Counted from the first letter of the stretch, positions 1 to 8,712 are shown. The stretch is 64,000 nucleotides of DNA from Flavobacterium xinjiangense (GCF_900142885.1 NZ_FRCL01000006.1:62001-126000), one strand, 5' to 3'. The notes: generated by a model from the sequence alone, not told the origin. Translations and numbers: made by a program.

Positions 1-1583
1 GTGATGATGCACAAAGTATTTATGCGTTTCGTGGAGCAAACATCAACAACATCCTGAATTTCCAGAAAGATTATGAAGGGGTGAAAACCTTTCGATTAGA
101 GCAGAATTACCGTTCGACAAAAAACATTGTGGAAGCGGCAAATACTATCATAGATAAAAACAAAGTTAAGCTTGATAAAATAGTTTGGACCGCCAATGAT
201 TTTGGTCCAAAAATAAAAGTACACCGCAGTTTAACGGATAACGAAGAAGGCCGATTTGTTGCGAGTACGATTTGGGAGCAAAAAATGCAAAATCAGTTGC
301 CTAATGGCGCTTTTGCAATTTTGTACCGTACCAATGCACAATCACGTGCGATGGAAGATGCCCTGCGAAAAAGAGATATTCCGTACCGAATTTATGGTGG
401 ACTTTCTTTTTATCAAAGGAAAGAAGTGAAGGATGTATTGTGTTACTTGCGATTGGTTATCAATCCAAAAGATGAGGAAGCATTAGTGCGCGTAATCAAT
501 TATCCGGCTCGTGGAATTGGGAATACGACTATCGAGAAATTGACTATTGCCGCCAATCATTACAAGCGTTCGATATTTGAAGTGATGCAAAATATTGAAA
601 AAATTGACTTGAAACTGAATTCAGGAACAAAACAGAAACTTCTTGATTTTGTAACGATGATTCAGAGTTTTCAAGCTATAAACGAAAATCAAGATGCCTT
701 TTATCTTGCGGACCATGTTGCAAAGAAAACAGGACTAGTACAGGAATTAAAGAAAGATGCCACTCCGGAAGGAATGGCTAAAATCCAGAATATTGAGGAA
801 TTATTAAACGGTATCAAGGATTTCACCGAAGGACAAAAAGAAGTTGATGGTGCCAGAGGTGCATTGGCTGAGTTTATGGAAGACGTCGCACTGGCAACCG
901 ATTTAGATAAAGATACAAGTGACGAGGATCGTGTGGCGTTAATGACTATCCATTTGGCCAAAGGATTGGAATTTCCTCATGTTTTCGTGGTAGGAATGGA
1001 AGAGGATTTGTTTCCAAGTGCGATGAGTATGAGCACGAGAAGCGAACTAGAAGAAGAACGTCGTTTATTTTATGTAGCTTTGACAAGAGCGGAGCATCAG
1101 GCGTATTTGACCTATGCGCAATCGCGTTATAGATGGGGAAAGTTGACTGATAGTGAACCTTCTCGTTTTATTGAGGAAATCGACAGTCAGTATCTAGAAT
1201 ATATGACACCACCGGAGAATAATTATCGTTATAAACCGATGATTGACAGTGATATTTTTGGTGATGTGGACAAATCCAAATTGCGTCTGGCAAAACCAAT
1301 AGGAGGTACACCGCCAAAACAGGTTACTGATAATGAACCCAAATCAGATATAAATGTTAGGAAACTAAAGCCTGTTTCCAGTAATGGAGCTTCAACTGGA
1401 AGTGCAAATTTATTTGACAACAAACTCGTTGCTGGAAATATTGTTATGCACGAACGTTTTGGGAAAGGCGAAGTTGTTAATATGGAAGGTGTTGGTGCTG
1501 ATAAAAAAGCCGAAATCAAGTTTGAAGTGGGCGGAATAAAGAAATTATTATTGCGATTTGCAAAACTGGATATTATTGGGTAA
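1..1583 (+). CDS. uvrD: UvrD/PcrA-family DNA helicase, C-terminal part (cut by window edge)
   Basis: Superfamily 1A ATP-dependent 3'-5' DNA helicase of repair and replication restart. The reading frame is open from base 3 with no start codon of its own, so the N-terminal Walker A part lies outside the window. Visible SF1 motifs in order: DDAQSIYAFRGA at the very edge (motif III region), FRLEQNYRST (motif IV), LMTIHLAKGLEF (motif V) and EEERRLFYVALTRAE (motif VI). The last about 55 residues (VMHERFGKGEVVNMEG onward) form the small beta domain typical of PcrA-type proteins, which in other bacteria contacts RNA polymerase. The GTG at base 81 lies inside the conserved core and is not the start. 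The repair role is family knowledge; the motifs are seen directly. Confidence 0.95.
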   Translation, partial: DDAQSIYAFRGANINNILNFQKDYEGVKTFRLEQNYRSTKNIVEAANTIIDKNKVKLDKIVWTANDFGPKIKVHRSLTDNEEGRFVASTIWEQKMQNQLPNGAFAILYRTNAQSRAMEDALRKRDIPYRIYGGLSFYQRKEVKDVLCYLRLVINPKDEEALVRVINYPARGIGNTTIEKLTIAANHYKRSIFEVMQNIEKIDLKLNSGTKQKLLDFVTMIQSFQAINENQDAFYLADHVAKKTGLVQELKKDATPEGMAKIQNIEELLNGIKDFTEGQKEVDGARGALAEFMEDVALATDLDKDTSDEDRVALMTIHLAKGLEFPHVFVVGMEEDLFPSAMSMSTRSELEEERRLFYVALTRAEHQAYLTYAQSRYRWGKLTDSEPSRFIEEIDSQYLEYMTPPENNYRYKPMIDSDIFGDVDKSKLRLAKPIGGTPPKQVTDNEPKSDINVRKLKPVSSNGASTGSANLFDNKLVAGNIVMHERFGKGEVVNMEGVGADKKAEIKFEVGGIKKLLLRFAKLDIIG

Positions 1584-1595
1584 AAATTCGTTTCA

Positions 1596-1658
1596 GGTTT
1601 AAGGTTTAAAGTTGTCTTTTAGAGGAACTTTAAGCCTTAAACATTTTAACTTTAAACT
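1596..1658. repeat. Intergenic hairpin of repeated TTTAAAG words
   Basis: The spacer between the helicase gene and tsaC holds GGTTTAAAGTT-like words followed by their inverse (AACTTTAA, CCTTAAAC, AACTTTAAAC), so the transcript can fold into a long AT-rich hairpin. Spacers of the same design but with other words occur elsewhere in this window. There is no T-run placed as in an intrinsic terminator. The function is unknown. Confidence 0.6.
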
Positions 1659-1667
1659 AAAAATTAA

Positions 1668-2288
1668 ATGGCTCAATTTATAAAAATATACGAAGACAAA
1701 CCTAATGAAGCGGCAATTGCCAAAGTCGTAAAGGTACTTAAAGATGGCGGACTGGTAATTTATCCAACCGATACCGTTTATGGATTAGGCTGCGATATTA
1801 CAAATACCAAAGCGTTGGAACGTATTGCTAAAATCAAAGGGATTAAGTTGGACAAAGCAAATTTCTCTTTTATTTGCAACGATTTAAGCAATATCTCCGA
1901 CTACGTGAGACAAATTGATACGACAACTTTTAAAATATTAAAACGAGCTTTGCCTGGTCCTTATACTTTTATTTTACCGGGAAATAATAACTTGCCTAAG
2001 GAATTTAAAAAGAAAACGACTGTCGGAATTAGGGTTCCAGATAATGCGATAGCTTTAGAAATCGTTAAGCAACTGGGAAATCCAATTGTGTCCACTTCGA
2101 TTCACGATGATGACGATGTGATTGAGTACACTACAGATCCCGAGCTTATTTTCGAGAAATGGCAAAACTTAGTTGATATAGTTATTGATGGTGGCTATGG
2201 CGATAATGTAGGTTCTACGATTATCGATTTGTCGGGAGATGAGCCAATAGTGGTTAGGGAAGGTAAAGGGAGCTTGGATATTCTTTAA
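1668..2288 (+). CDS. tsaC: L-threonylcarbamoyladenylate synthase (TsaC/YrdC/Sua5 family)
   Basis: Cytoplasmic enzyme that makes threonylcarbamoyl-AMP from threonine, bicarbonate and ATP, the first step of the t6A modification at position 37 of ANN-decoding tRNAs. The 206 residues are essentially one YrdC domain. Visible signatures are GGLVIYPTDTVYGLGCD near residue 28, the basic KIKG stretch that follows, LPGPYTFILPG, and TTVGIRVPDN. The usual STSAN motif is changed to VSTSIHDDDD, which I believe is common in this phylum. Its pathway partner tsaE lies at 14.5 kb. The ATG follows the hairpin spacer directly. The gene converges on the OmpA-like gene, with a shared terminator between them. Confidence 0.93.
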   Translation: MAQFIKIYEDKPNEAAIAKVVKVLKDGGLVIYPTDTVYGLGCDITNTKALERIAKIKGIKLDKANFSFICNDLSNISDYVRQIDTTTFKILKRALPGPYTFILPGNNNLPKEFKKKTTVGIRVPDNAIALEIVKQLGNPIVSTSIHDDDDVIEYTTDPELIFEKWQNLVDIVIDGGYGDNVGSTIIDLSGDEPIVVREGKGSLDIL

Positions 2289-2291
2289 GGA

Positions 2292-2350
2292 AGTGTTCAG
2301 TGTTCAGAAAAACACTGTTCAGTTGCCGCAGCCTCAAAATTAGTGTTCAG
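2292..2350. repeat. AGTGTTCAG word repeat
   Basis: Four near-identical copies of AGTGTTCAG or CTGTTCAG lie between tsaC and its terminator. The same word occurs three times at 14943-14972, upstream of tsaE. They look like slippage-prone intergenic repeats rather than a regulatory array. The function is unknown. Confidence 0.6.
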
Positions 2351-2362
2351 TAATAACTATAA

Positions 2363-2392
2363 AAAAACGTCTCGATACACCGAGACGTTTTT
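2363..2392. terminator. Bidirectional intrinsic terminator between tsaC and the OmpA-like gene
   Basis: A 12-bp perfect stem, AAAAACGTCTCG paired with CGAGACGTTTTT, around the loop ATACAC. The A-run and T-run on either side let it serve both converging genes. Confidence 0.9.
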
Positions 2393-2419
2393 ATTATTAT
2401 AAGCAAACTAAACACTGTT

Positions 2420-3253
2420 TTATTGTTTTTGTTTTTTCATTTCTTTTTCAATCATATCATAAAACTGATCGATTTTTGGCAATACAACAATACGAGTTCT
2501 TCTATTACGAGCTCTGTTTTCAGCAGAATCATTAGTTACTAAAGGAATGTATGAACTTCTTCCTGCTGCAATTAATTGTTCTGGTTTAACACCTAATTGA
2601 TTTGTTAAGACGCGAATGATGGAAGTAGAGCGTTTTACACTCAAATCCCAGTTGTCTAACAATACACCACTACCTTTGTAAGGCACGTTATCAGTATGTC
2701 CTTCAACCATACATTCAAAATCAGGTTTGTCATTTACCACTTTAGCCACTTTGGCTAAAACGCTTTTTGCTCTGTCTGTTACGTCATAACTTCCTGTTTT
2801 GAATAATAATTTGTCGGCAATGGAGATAAATACAACTCCTTTTTCAACATTTATTTCGATATCCGGATCAGAAATTCCAACTGAGCTTTTTAAACTTGTT
2901 ACTAAAGCAAGAGTTACACTGTCTTTTTTAGTTAAAGCATCTTGCATTCTGCTTATTTTTAAATCTTTTTCTTTAATAGATTCTAAAGCTTTCTCAATGT
3001 TTTCAGCACCTTTCGTAGACAATATAGTCATGTCTTTGGAAGTACTGATTAATCCTGTATTTTGCTCTTTCAAACCAGCTACAGTAGCTGTAAGCCCAGC
3101 TTTTTCCTCTAAACAAGAATTTAACTTTACCGTGCAACTGTTTAATAAATCTTGGGTTTCTTTATTTCTTGCTTCTAAATCAGTGTATTTCTTTTTCGAA
3201 ACACAAGAAGTTAAAAGTGCTAATACGGATAATGCGATTACGATTTTTCTCAT
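2420..3253 (-). CDS. OmpA-family lipoprotein with coiled coil
   Basis: Probable envelope lipoprotein linking the outer membrane to peptidoglycan. A signal peptide ends in the lipobox LLTSC with Cys17. Residues about 20-110 are heptad-like and charged (coiled coil), and the C-terminal half is an OmpA-like peptidoglycan-binding domain with EGHTDNVPY, DLSVKRS and NRARNRRTRIVVLPK. There is no beta-barrel segment, so this is not a classical porin-type OmpA. The 277-residue length suits coiled-coil plus OmpA proteins. The gene stands alone between a terminator and its own promoter-like box at 3284-3291. The exact structural role is inferred. Confidence 0.88.
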   Translation of the reverse strand: MRKIVIALSVLALLTSCVSKKKYTDLEARNKETQDLLNSCTVKLNSCLEEKAGLTATVAGLKEQNTGLISTSKDMTILSTKGAENIEKALESIKEKDLKISRMQDALTKKDSVTLALVTSLKSSVGISDPDIEINVEKGVVFISIADKLLFKTGSYDVTDRAKSVLAKVAKVVNDKPDFECMVEGHTDNVPYKGSGVLLDNWDLSVKRSTSIIRVLTNQLGVKPEQLIAAGRSSYIPLVTNDSAENRARNRRTRIVVLPKIDQFYDMIEKEMKKQKQ

Positions 3254-3283
3254 AAAATGTTTAATTTAATTAGACGTGAATTA

Positions 3284-3291
3284 CAAATTTA
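3284..3291 (-). promoter_or_regulatory. -7 box (TAAATTTG) for the OmpA-like gene
   Basis: Read on the minus strand this is TAAATTTG, a match to the Bacteroidota -7 consensus TAnnTTTG, 30 bases ahead of the ATG. I did not find a convincing -33 TTG at the usual distance. Confidence 0.5.
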
Positions 3292-3306
3292 GTTTTTAAT
3301 ATTTAG

Positions 3307-4305
3307 TTACGAGTTAAATAAATGTTTAAATATTTGAACCTTTTTGACGAAGTATAGATAAACGATGCTTTTCTGGTTATAGTATTTTTCCGATTGAAAT
3401 TTGTCTCTTTTTTTATAATTTGCCAAAAATAAGCGGTAAAATGAACCGTGGGCCTTTAAAATGGCTAAAAATTGTTTGAATTTTCCTTGTGAAATAAATT
3501 GTATTCCAGCAGCTGCGTCCAAAACCATTCGGCAAAACAGAACCCAATATAATTTATCTTTAGGTAAATTTTTGGTCAACATTAATAATGAATTTCTAAA
3601 ATTCAGATACGTTTTTTTTGGATTTCCCTGTTGCAATGTAGCTCCGCCAACATGAAAAACCAGTGATTCCGAAATGTATTTAATTTGATGGCCCTTATTG
3701 AAAGCGCGCCAACAGAGATCAATTTCTTCCTGATGCGCAAAAAAGTCAGCATCAAAACCTTTCAATTCGTCATAAACAGAACTTCGTATAAAAAAGCAAG
3801 CGCCCGATGCCCAAAATATTTCACAGTTATCATTATATTGACCGTTGTCTTTTTCTAAGGTATCAAAAATGCGACCTCTACAATATGGATAGCCATATTT
3901 ATCAATAAATCCGCCGGCAGCACCAGCATATTCAAAATATTCTTTACTTTTAAAATCTAATATCTTAGGCTGAATTATAGCCGTTTGAGATTCATTTTCA
4001 AATGCTTTAATAATGGGTTGCAACCAATTCTTGGTAACTTCGATATCTGAGTTTATCAAAGCATAAACATCGGCATCAATATGCTTTAACGCTTCATTGT
4101 ATCCGCCAGCGAAACCTGAATTGGAATCATTTTTAACTATTTTAACCGAAGGAAAATTAGCCATTACAAATGAAATGGAATCATCTGTTGAAGCATTATC
4201 TGCAAGATAAATTGTAGCTTCAGGTGAGTATTCTACCACTGATGGTATAAATTGTTCTAATAATTGTACTCCATTCCAATTGAGTATGACAACCGCTATT
4301 TTCAT
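3307..4305 (-). CDS. Family 2 glycosyltransferase
   Basis: Cytoplasmic or membrane-associated transferase that moves a sugar from a nucleotide donor to a glycan or lipid acceptor; the substrates cannot be told from sequence. The GT-A fold is clear: the N-terminal strand MKIAVVILNWNG, LADNASTDDS, a DXD-equivalent in INSDIE near residue 88, and the acceptor-side ASGACFFIRSSVYDELKGFD followed by QEEIDLCWRA. The subtype resembles rhamnosyl or cell-wall transferases (WbbL-like). The C-terminal 80 residues are basic and aromatic, suggesting membrane contact but no clear transmembrane helix. It lies head-to-tail after the HsdR-N-like gene, separated by a palindromic spacer. Confidence 0.9.
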   Translation of the reverse strand: MKIAVVILNWNGVQLLEQFIPSVVEYSPEATIYLADNASTDDSISFVMANFPSVKIVKNDSNSGFAGGYNEALKHIDADVYALINSDIEVTKNWLQPIIKAFENESQTAIIQPKILDFKSKEYFEYAGAAGGFIDKYGYPYCRGRIFDTLEKDNGQYNDNCEIFWASGACFFIRSSVYDELKGFDADFFAHQEEIDLCWRAFNKGHQIKYISESLVFHVGGATLQQGNPKKTYLNFRNSLLMLTKNLPKDKLYWVLFCRMVLDAAAGIQFISQGKFKQFLAILKAHGSFYRLFLANYKKRDKFQSEKYYNQKSIVYLYFVKKVQIFKHLFNS

Positions 4306-4308
4306 TTT

Positions 4309-4368
4309 GACTTTTAGATTTATAGATTTTTCGACATTTTAGATTTTTAAAATCTAAGAAGTTTAAAA
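4309..4368. repeat. Palindromic TTTAGATTT word spacer
   Basis: The word TTTAGATTT recurs, with a perfect 19-base palindrome TTAGATTTTTAAAATCTAA at 4339-4357. This is another of the word-built hairpin spacers of this window. Confidence 0.55.
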
Positions 4369-4370
4369 AT

Positions 4371-4817
4371 CTAGCTATTATAATTCGGTAGGTTTTCCAG
4401 GAAAGTATATTTCTCGTTTTTATAATCCATTTGACAAAAGTAATGATTCAAACCATTGGTCACCATCAAAAATTGGGACTGCATAGTCATATTGTAACGG
4501 GCAATTTGGTCGAATGTAGCTTGTGCAATTTTTATTTCGGGTGCTTTGCATTCGATTAATATAAAAATAGAACCATCAGGATTGAAAACAACAACATCGT
4601 ATCTTTTTCGCAAACCATTGACTTTTAGAACTTTTTCGACATTTATTAATGATTTAGGATACTTTTTTTCATCCAATAAGTACTGAACTACGTGCTGACG
4701 AACCCATTCTTCGGGAGTGAGAATGATAAATTTTTTCCTGATTTCATCAAAAATGGAGACTTTATTTTCGCTATTTTTGAACCGAAAGTTATAAAGTTGA
4801 AAATTTAGTTTTTGCAT
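4371..4817 (-). CDS. HsdR N-terminal-like (PD-(D/E)XK) domain protein
   Basis: A 148-residue stand-alone version of the N-terminal nuclease domain of type I restriction R subunits. The nuclease-fold core is visible as KRYDVVVF, then ILIECKAP (the E-x-K pair), then a helix with QIARYNMTM. There is no helicase part and no hsdM or hsdS nearby, so it is not a restriction system. The gene is divergent from holA across a 91-bp spacer, an arrangement I recall as common in flavobacteria. Its substrate and role are unknown; a housekeeping nucleic-acid function is only a guess. Confidence 0.8.
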   Translation of the reverse strand: MQKLNFQLYNFRFKNSENKVSIFDEIRKKFIILTPEEWVRQHVVQYLLDEKKYPKSLINVEKVLKVNGLRKRYDVVVFNPDGSIFILIECKAPEIKIAQATFDQIARYNMTMQSQFLMVTNGLNHYFCQMDYKNEKYTFLENLPNYNS

Positions 4818-4849
4818 AAAGCAAAAGTATTAAATAAGTTTAAAATTTA

Positions 4850-4901
4850 AGGTTTAAAGTTTCATTGGAAACCACAAACTTTAAACTTCAAACTTTAAAC
4901 A
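4850..4901. repeat. AAACTTTAAAC inverted/direct word repeat
   Basis: GTTTAAAGTTT (4853-4863) is followed by two copies of its inverse AAACTTTAAAC (4877-4887 and 4891-4901). These can fold as alternative hairpins just ahead of the holA start. Confidence 0.6.
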
Positions 4902-4908
4902 AAAAGAA

Positions 4909-5913
4909 ATGGACGAGGTTGTAAAAATTGTAAATGATATAAAAAGCGGCAACATCAAACCCATCTATTTTTTGATGGGAGAAGAACCGTATTATATAGA
5001 TAAATTATCTGATTATATAGAAGAAAAAGTACTAACCGAGGAGGAAAAAGGCTTTAATCAAACCGTTTTATACGGAAGAGATGTTTCGATAGAAGACATT
5101 ATTTCGACCGCCAAGCGATATCCGATGATGGCAGAACGTCAAGTGGTGATTGTAAAAGAAGCACAAGATTTAATTCGGACGATAGACAAATTGGAAAGTT
5201 ATGCTGAAAACCCAATGCCTACAACAGTTTTAGTTTTTTGTTACAAATACAAAACGTTGGATAAACGAAAAAAATTAACCAAACTGTTAGCTAAATCGGG
5301 TGTAGTTTTCGAAAGTAAAAAACTGTATGAAAATCAAGTTGGTGATTGGATCAAACGTATTTTATCCGGTAAAAAGTATTTGATTGAACCTAAAGCAAAT
5401 GCCATGTTAGTGGAATTTCTTGGAACAGATTTGAGTAAGATAAACAACGAACTCGAAAAATTACAAATTATCCTACCCGCTGGAAGTACAATAACTCCTA
5501 AGCATATTGAGGAAAATATAGGGTTCAGTAAAGATTTTAATGTCTTCGAGTTGCGAAAAGCTTTGGGAGAACGCAACCAATTGAAAGCCTATACCATTGC
5601 CGAAAATTTTGCGCAAAATCCTAAAGATAACCCGATGGTGGTAACTACGAGTTTAGTTTTTGGTTTTTTTATTCAGTTATTCAAATACCACGGATTAAAA
5701 GATAGAAATCCTAAAAACGTGGCGGCTGTATTAGGCGTTAATCCTTTTTTTTTGAAGGAATATGATGTGGCCTTGAAAAATTACCCAATGAAAAAAGTAA
5801 GTCAAATTGTCGGAGCTTTGAGAGATATTGATGTAAAAAGTAAAGGTGTTGGGGCTAATGTCTTATCTCAATCGGATTTATTAAGAGAAATGCTTTATAA
5901 AATATTTAATTAA
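4909..5913 (+). CDS. holA: DNA polymerase III subunit delta
   Basis: Clamp-loader subunit that opens the beta sliding clamp during replication. The 334 residues match the family length. The N-terminal region reads IKPIYFLMGEEPYYIDKL, the usual first strand and helix of HolA, followed by LTEEEKGFNQTVLYG and AERQVVIVKEAQ. Like other HolA proteins it has an AAA+-like fold but no Walker A motif. The last third (FFIQLFKYHGL and SDLLREMLYKIF) is the helical collar domain. The ATG is preceded by AAAAAGAA. It is followed at 77 bp by a small membrane-protein gene. Confidence 0.93.
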   Translation: MDEVVKIVNDIKSGNIKPIYFLMGEEPYYIDKLSDYIEEKVLTEEEKGFNQTVLYGRDVSIEDIISTAKRYPMMAERQVVIVKEAQDLIRTIDKLESYAENPMPTTVLVFCYKYKTLDKRKKLTKLLAKSGVVFESKKLYENQVGDWIKRILSGKKYLIEPKANAMLVEFLGTDLSKINNELEKLQIILPAGSTITPKHIEENIGFSKDFNVFELRKALGERNQLKAYTIAENFAQNPKDNPMVVTTSLVFGFFIQLFKYHGLKDRNPKNVAAVLGVNPFFLKEYDVALKNYPMKKVSQIVGALRDIDVKSKGVGANVLSQSDLLREMLYKIFN

Positions 5914-5990
5914 AGTGTAAAAAATCCCGATATTTGCATTTCGGTTCTGACGTTTCGGAGTCGGGAGTAAAAAATTAAAATACCACAATT

Positions 5991-6173
5991 ATGGGAATGA
6001 ATAAAAACACTGTTTTAGGTTGGGCAACTTTGATAATGATTCTGATGGGATTACTCTTAATAGGATTAGGAGCTTTCCGTTACAGCGATGTTTCAGGATG
6101 GGGATTTGCTGCCGTTGGTGTTGGATTTTTAGCTAATGCTTGGGTATTTAGTTCACTTAAAGGAAGGCTTTAA
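5991..6173 (+). CDS. Small two-helix membrane protein
   Basis: A 60-residue protein of unknown function with two transmembrane helices, roughly residues 9-28 (LGWATLIMILMGLLLIGLGA) and 36-55, joined by the short polar turn FRYSDVSGWG. It resembles the small CAL67264-type membrane proteins of Flavobacteriia, but that match is from memory. It sits between holA and ettA on the same strand. A promoter-like stretch (GATATTTG) lies in the 77-bp spacer upstream, next to GC-richer inverted bases (TCCCGA and TCGGGA). Confidence 0.75.
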   Translation: MGMNKNTVLGWATLIMILMGLLLIGLGAFRYSDVSGWGFAAVGVGFLANAWVFSSLKGRL

Positions 6174-6260
6174 AATAAAGTAAAAATTACGAATAAAAAT
6201 TAAAAAAATTAGATAATAACTAATTATCTAAAAGTCTAATAATCTGAAAATCTATAAAAA

Positions 6261-7955
6261 ATGGCAGACGATAAGAAAGTGATATTCTCAATGTCAAAAT
6301 TGAGTAAAACCTATCAAGGAGCAGATAAACCAGTGCTTAAAAATATTTATTTGAGTTTCTTTTATGGAGCAAAAATTGGTATTTTGGGTCTAAATGGTTC
6401 TGGAAAATCTTCTTTATTGAAGATTATCGCCGGAGTTGATAAAAACTACCAAGGGGATGTCGTTTTTGCACCAGGCTATACTGTTGGTTATTTAGAACAA
6501 GAACCTATTTTAGATGATAGTAAAACGGTTATCGAAATTGTAAGAGAAGGTGTTGCAGAAACTATGGCAGTTTTAGATGAATTCAACAAAATCAACGATA
6601 GTTTTGGTTTGCCTGAAGTCTATGAAAATGCAGATAAAATGGAGCAGTTGATGGATCGTCAAGCGCTTTTACAAGATAAAATTGATGCATTGGGTGCTTG
6701 GGAAATTGATACCAAACTAGAAATAGCGATGGATGCATTACGTACTCCGGAAGGTGACACGCCAATTAAGAATTTATCTGGAGGTGAGCGTCGTCGTGTA
6801 GCTTTATGTCGTTTGTTGTTGCAACAGCCTGATGTTTTGCTTTTGGATGAGCCTACGAATCACTTGGATGCAGAAAGCGTTCTTTGGTTAGAGCAGCATT
6901 TAGCACAATATGCCGGAACTGTTATTGCCGTAACGCACGATAGATATTTCTTGGATAATGTTGCAGGATGGATTTTGGAATTGGACAGAGGTGAAGGTAT
7001 TCCTTGGAAAGGGAATTATTCTTCTTGGTTGGACCAAAAATCAAGCCGTATGGCACTAGAAGAAAAAGTAGCTTCGAAACGCAGAAAAAACTTAGAGCGC
7101 GAGTTGGACTGGGTTCGTCAAGGTGCCAAAGGACGTCAAACGAAACAAAAAGCGCGTTTGCAGAACTACGATAAATTATTGAATGAAGACCAAAAACAAT
7201 TGGATGAAAATCTGGAAATTTATATTCCAAATGGTCCACGTTTAGGGACTAATGTTATTGAAGCCAAAAATGTTTCGAAAGCTTTTGGAGATAAATTACT
7301 ATATGATAATTTAAATTTCACGTTACCGCAAGCAGGAATTGTTGGTATTATTGGTCCAAATGGTGCTGGTAAATCTACGATTTTTAAAATGATAATGGGT
7401 GAGGAAAAGCCAGATTCGGGAGAGTTCTTAATTGGAGACACCGTGAAAATCGCTTATGTGGATCAAGCACACTCTAATATAAATCCGGAGAAATCGATTT
7501 GGGAAAACTTCGCTGATGGTCAGGAATTGATTATGATGGGCGGAAAGCAAGTGAATTCAAGAGCCTATTTGTCACGTTTTAATTTTGGTGGAGGAGAACA
7601 AAATAAGAAAGTTTCGATGCTTTCAGGAGGAGAACGTAACCGTTTGCACCTTGCAATGACTTTGAAAGAAGAAGGAAACGTATTGTTACTGGATGAGCCT
7701 ACCAATGATTTGGATATCAATACACTTCGTGCTTTGGAAGAAGGTTTGGAGAATTTTGCAGGTTGTGCGGTAGTAATTTCTCACGACAGATGGTTCTTAG
7801 ACAGAATTTGTACGCATATTCTAGCTTTCGAAGGAAACTCTGAAGTTTATTATTTTGAAGGTGGTTTCACTGACTATGAGGAAAATAAGAAAAAACGCCT
7901 AGGTGGTGATTTAACTCCTAAACGATTGAAATACAGAAAATTAATCAGAAGTTAA
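6261..7955 (+). CDS. ettA: Energy-dependent translational throttle protein EttA (ABC-F)
   Basis: Soluble ABC-F ATPase that binds the ribosomal E site and gates entry into elongation according to the ATP/ADP ratio. There are two complete ABC domains. The first has Walker A GLNGSGKS at 43-50, signature LSGGERRRV and LLLDEPTNHLD. The second has GPNGAGKST, LSGGERNRL and LLLDEPTNDLD. A linker rich in Lys and Arg (about residues 245-320, including ASKRRKNLEREL) joins them, and an EttA-type arm lies inside domain 1. The 564 residues match EttA better than Uup or antibiotic-resistance ABC-F proteins. A strong terminator follows, so transcription ends here. Confidence 0.93.
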   Translation: MADDKKVIFSMSKLSKTYQGADKPVLKNIYLSFFYGAKIGILGLNGSGKSSLLKIIAGVDKNYQGDVVFAPGYTVGYLEQEPILDDSKTVIEIVREGVAETMAVLDEFNKINDSFGLPEVYENADKMEQLMDRQALLQDKIDALGAWEIDTKLEIAMDALRTPEGDTPIKNLSGGERRRVALCRLLLQQPDVLLLDEPTNHLDAESVLWLEQHLAQYAGTVIAVTHDRYFLDNVAGWILELDRGEGIPWKGNYSSWLDQKSSRMALEEKVASKRRKNLERELDWVRQGAKGRQTKQKARLQNYDKLLNEDQKQLDENLEIYIPNGPRLGTNVIEAKNVSKAFGDKLLYDNLNFTLPQAGIVGIIGPNGAGKSTIFKMIMGEEKPDSGEFLIGDTVKIAYVDQAHSNINPEKSIWENFADGQELIMMGGKQVNSRAYLSRFNFGGGEQNKKVSMLSGGERNRLHLAMTLKEEGNVLLLDEPTNDLDINTLRALEEGLENFAGCAVVISHDRWFLDRICTHILAFEGNSEVYYFEGGFTDYEENKKKRLGGDLTPKRLKYRKLIRS

Positions 7956-7990
7956 TGATTCTAAACTAAAGAATTTTATTTTAATATCCA

Positions 7991-8022
7991 GAGGATGCCT
8001 GCAACGGCATCCTCTTTTTTTT
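7991..8022 (+). terminator. Intrinsic terminator after ettA
   Basis: A 9-bp perfect stem, GAGGATGCC with GGCATCCTC, loop TGCAAC, followed by eight T. It lies 35 bases after the ettA stop and faces the small leftward gene beyond. Confidence 0.93.
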
Positions 8023-8028
8023 ACGATA

Positions 8029-8157
8029 TTATTTCTTTTTGGTATCGGAATACATCATAATAAGCACAGCAGCAACTATTCCCATTACCACTAGACCGAA
8101 AACGACAATCATTATAAATGATCCATTATCCCAAGAAAAAAGTGATGTGTCTTTCAT
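8029..8157 (-). CDS. Very small single-helix membrane protein (42 aa)
   Basis: An open frame of 43 codons from ATG at 8157 to TAA at 8029. The protein has a polar N-terminus (MKDTSLFSWDNGSF), one strongly hydrophobic helix (about residues 14-35, IMIVVFGLVVMGIVAAVLIM) and a basic tail (SDTKKK). The composition of a soluble head, one helix and a positive tail is far from random for AT-rich DNA, so I call it a real gene. No function is recognised. The stop lies seven bases beyond the T-run of the ettA terminator, so the terminator may serve both genes. Confidence 0.65.
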   Translation of the reverse strand: MKDTSLFSWDNGSFIMIVVFGLVVMGIVAAVLIMMYSDTKKK

Positions 8158-8233
8158 AATTTAAATTTTAAGGTTATTCAAATTTAGATTTCCTTCAAAA
8201 TATAATTTATGATAATTATCATGACAGTCTATT

Positions 8234-8650
8234 TTATTCTAAAAACTTAGATTTCAGCTCCTTTGTAGGAATCATACAACTCTCTTTCTTTCCATACCAT
8301 TTGTAACGATTTTTGGCAATATAATCGTAAATCTGGTCTCTTAATTTGGTAGGGAGAATTTTAAAAATTGTTGCAAAATAAAAAATTCCACTTAAGTTTT
8401 TTGCAATTTCCAAGACAGCTTCGGATTTATAATAATAGGCGATTCCCGGTTCGTATAAAATGATACTATCTATATTTTTAGTATTTATTCCTATGTGTTT
8501 GATGATTTCCTGACCTAAATCAGATTGCAACGCCACAAATCTAAAATCATCTTTTTTGTCATGCTTAATGACAAATTGAACTGCAGCATCGCAGAGATTA
8601 CAAACGCCATCGAAAAGAATTATTTTTTTGTTTTTAGGTAAGTTTTCCAT
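8234..8650 (-). CDS. DCC-family (DUF393) thiol-disulfide-like protein
   Basis: A 138-residue member of the DCC family, thioredoxin-fold proteins named for a conserved Asp-Cys-Cys. The motif DGVCNLC is present (Cys17 and Cys20), followed by FVIKHDKKDDFRFVALQS, typical of the family. It is predicted to be cytoplasmic, as no signal peptide is seen. It may be a thiol oxidoreductase, but the in vivo substrate is unknown for the family. The stop lies 76 bp downstream of the small membrane-protein gene's start, on the same strand. Immediately upstream lies a CGAAGCAATC repeat. Confidence 0.87.
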   Translation of the reverse strand: MENLPKNKKIILFDGVCNLCDAAVQFVIKHDKKDDFRFVALQSDLGQEIIKHIGINTKNIDSIILYEPGIAYYYKSEAVLEIAKNLSGIFYFATIFKILPTKLRDQIYDYIAKNRYKWYGKKESCMIPTKELKSKFLE

Positions 8651-8655
8651 TGTTT

Positions 8656-8712
8656 GTCATTGCGAGGAACGAAGCAATCGCATTTGGTTGCTCAACACTT
8701 CTTTTTGTTAGT
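8656..8712. repeat. CGAAGCAATC dispersed repeat, copy 1
   Basis: It begins GTCATTGCGAGGAACGAAGC and continues AATCGCATTTGGTTGCTCAA, then ends in CTTTTTGTTAG. It is parallel to copy 2 at 9055: both the head and the following body (ATTTrGTTGCTCAA, then GTTAG) match, so homology extends over about 55 bases. It lies 20 bases past the stop codon of the GIY-YIG gene. No inverted right end is present. Confidence 0.85.

Noticed and set aside
2292..2350. CRISPR array in the AGTGTTCAG spacer
   Set aside because: The words are only 9-10 bases, unequally spaced, with no unique spacers and no cas genes.
4371..4817. Type I restriction system
   Set aside because: Only the N-terminal nuclease-like domain is present; no helicase part, hsdM or hsdS genes are nearby.
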